Shown here in pieces: positions 4,446 to 5,131 of a stretch of 5,131 nucleotides of DNA. The first letter of the stretch is position 1, and the number at the start of each line of letters is the position of its first letter. Under the pieces are notes generated by a model. That model saw nothing but the letters and a program-made list of their open reading frames with translations, had not been told where the DNA came from and made no database searches. Both the position numbers and the translations under genes were made by a program. Origin of the DNA: SAR324 cluster bacterium (GTDB lineage Bacteria; Bdellovibrionota; UBA2361; JAAZON01); NCBI GenBank assembly GCA_012797725.1, contig JAAZON010000664.1:1-5131 (forward strand). The letters are read 5' to 3'.

Positions 4446-4453
4446 ATAAGAAG

Positions 4454-5131
4454 ATGGCAATTACAATAGGAAATAACATAGTATCTTTAAGTGCTCAACG
4501 TCGTTTGGGTTTGGCAACAGATGCGTTAAGCACTACTTTTGAGCGACTCAGCTCAGGTCAAAGAATAAATAAAGCAAGTGATGACGCAGCAGGTCTTGCT
4601 ATTGCAGATTCTTTACGTGCGGATCAGCGTATTGCCACAGTTGCTGTTAGGAATGCCAATGACGGTATTTCAACAATAGCAATTGCAGATGGAGCTCTTG
4701 GTCAAATAGGCTCGACTCTGAGTCGTCTCGGTGAGTTGGCTGAACAATCAGCCAATGGCGTGTTTTCAACTCAGCAACGTTCAGCACTTCAAAATGAGTT
4801 TGCAGCACTTGGTTCTGAGATTGAGCGTATTGCCTCCACAACTACCTTCAACGGTGTTAACCTGCTTTCTTCTGGAAGCACCATTGTCTTGCAGGTTGGA
4901 TTTAACTCTGCTTCGACATCTCAGATTCAAATAACAAATGTTTTAGGAACTCTTCAAGCACTTGGTCTTGCGAACACAAATAGCTCAGCAATGAACTTTT
5001 CAATCAGCGGTGCGACTATTGAATCTGGTCAATCTGCTTCGAGAGCAGCGCTTGATGCGGTAAACAGTGCAATTGCTTCGCTTTCTCAAACAAGAGGCAA
5101 TCTGGGAGCTGCGGAATCGAGATTGAAGGTG
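4454..5131 (+). CDS. fliC: Flagellin (C-terminus cut by window edge)
   Basis: The first 226 residues of the flagellar filament subunit, exported by the flagellar type III system without a cleaved signal peptide. Residues 1-45 form D0, with RLSSGQRINKASDDAAGLAI at 31-50, the hallmark N-terminal flagellin segment. D1 continues to about 138 (TFNGVNLL at 131-138). LSRLGELAEQ at 89-98 with E115 lines up with the TLR5-recognised residues R90, L94 and E114 of Salmonella FliC (here R91, L95, E115). Residues 140-190 are a short link with no D2/D3 domain. From 197, RAALDAVNSAIASLSQTRGN and LGAAESRLK begin the C-terminal D1 helix. Family comparison suggests another 50-65 residues beyond the window, about 280-290 in all, a minimal flagellin. 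No internal stop is present. It is expressed from its own upstream region; any further flagellar genes would lie to the right. The symbol is by family convention; hag or fla would be equally valid. Confidence 0.95.
   Translation, partial: MAITIGNNIVSLSAQRRLGLATDALSTTFERLSSGQRINKASDDAAGLAIADSLRADQRIATVAVRNANDGISTIAIADGALGQIGSTLSRLGELAEQSANGVFSTQQRSALQNEFAALGSEIERIASTTTFNGVNLLSSGSTIVLQVGFNSASTSQIQITNVLGTLQALGLANTNSSAMNFSISGATIESGQSASRAALDAVNSAIASLSQTRGNLGAAESRLKV

Larger units (their letters stand above)
3813..4453 (+). other. Long region upstream of flagellin, probably leader RNA; no convincing CDS
   Basis: About 640 nt without a supported gene. Three short open stretches exist: 3918-4085 (55 codons, no ATG), 4034-4162 (42 codons) and 4163-4336 (57 codons). 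The last two are in one frame, separated only by TAG at 4160-4162. None has a good Shine-Dalgarno or a recognisable domain. Small hairpins are frequent: 4148-4169, 4237-4259, 4270-4285 and 4326-4341. A 9-bp inverted pair ATCTTTAAA/TTTAAAGAT (3822-3830, 3856-3864) flanks the TATAAT-containing segment. With the sigma-28-like promoter at 3947, most of this would be a 5' leader of about 470 nt. Confidence 0.5.

Noticed and set aside
4647..4934. Two ORFs of 64 and 67 codons within flagellin
   Set aside because: Both are other-frame shadows of a clearly coding flagellin sequence.
1..5131. CRISPR array, tRNA, rRNA, riboswitch or defence system
   Set aside because: I saw no regularly spaced direct repeats, no tRNA-like cloverleaf, no rRNA motif and no recognisable defence protein.

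Overview
The window looks like chromosomal DNA of a motile, Gram-negative-type bacterium with moderately low GC (roughly 40-45% by eye). It carries a flagellin gene cut by the right edge, a small glycine-zipper lipoprotein, thioredoxin and PrmA. I cannot fix the lineage; a proteobacterial or former-deltaproteobacterial host fits, but that is inference.

Layout from left to right: (1) 1-280 has no intact gene. Its minus strand holds two overlapping frames that together resemble a LuxR/GerE-type helix-turn-helix broken by a frameshift. (2) 281-1492, minus strand: trxA followed by prmA, 39 nt apart and probably one transcript. (3) 1493-1810 is a divergent promoter region containing two copies of the same 17-bp dyad (CTTTAA-N5-TTAAAG) exactly 100 bp apart, the second overlapping an extended -10 promoter. 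(4) 1811-2701, plus strand: a protein with the body of the SplB/COG1533 radical-SAM family but without the CxxxCxxC cluster motif. (5) 2702-3335 is a 634-nt region between convergent genes. It holds a GC-rich hairpin, a head-to-head pair of REP-like repeats, a C9 tract, paired DnaA-box-like 9-mers and imperfect outer inverted repeats. (6) 3336-3746, minus strand: the glycine-zipper lipoprotein. (7) 3747-4453 is a long non-coding stretch before the flagellin gene, with a sigma-28-like promoter near its left part, at least four small hairpins and two CARGGA motifs resembling CsrA sites, one of them on the Shine-Dalgarno. (8) 4454-5131, plus strand: flagellin, missing only its C-terminal end.

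The most interesting non-standard signals are the flagellin leader (long, structured and possibly CsrA-controlled), the repeated dyad upstream of the SplB-like gene, that gene's apparent loss of the iron-sulfur motif, and the composite repeat island at 2809-3302. I see no CRISPR array, defence locus, rRNA or tRNA. Nothing here proves an undescribed system, but the divergent SplB-like gene with its own duplicated operator is the best candidate for new biology.
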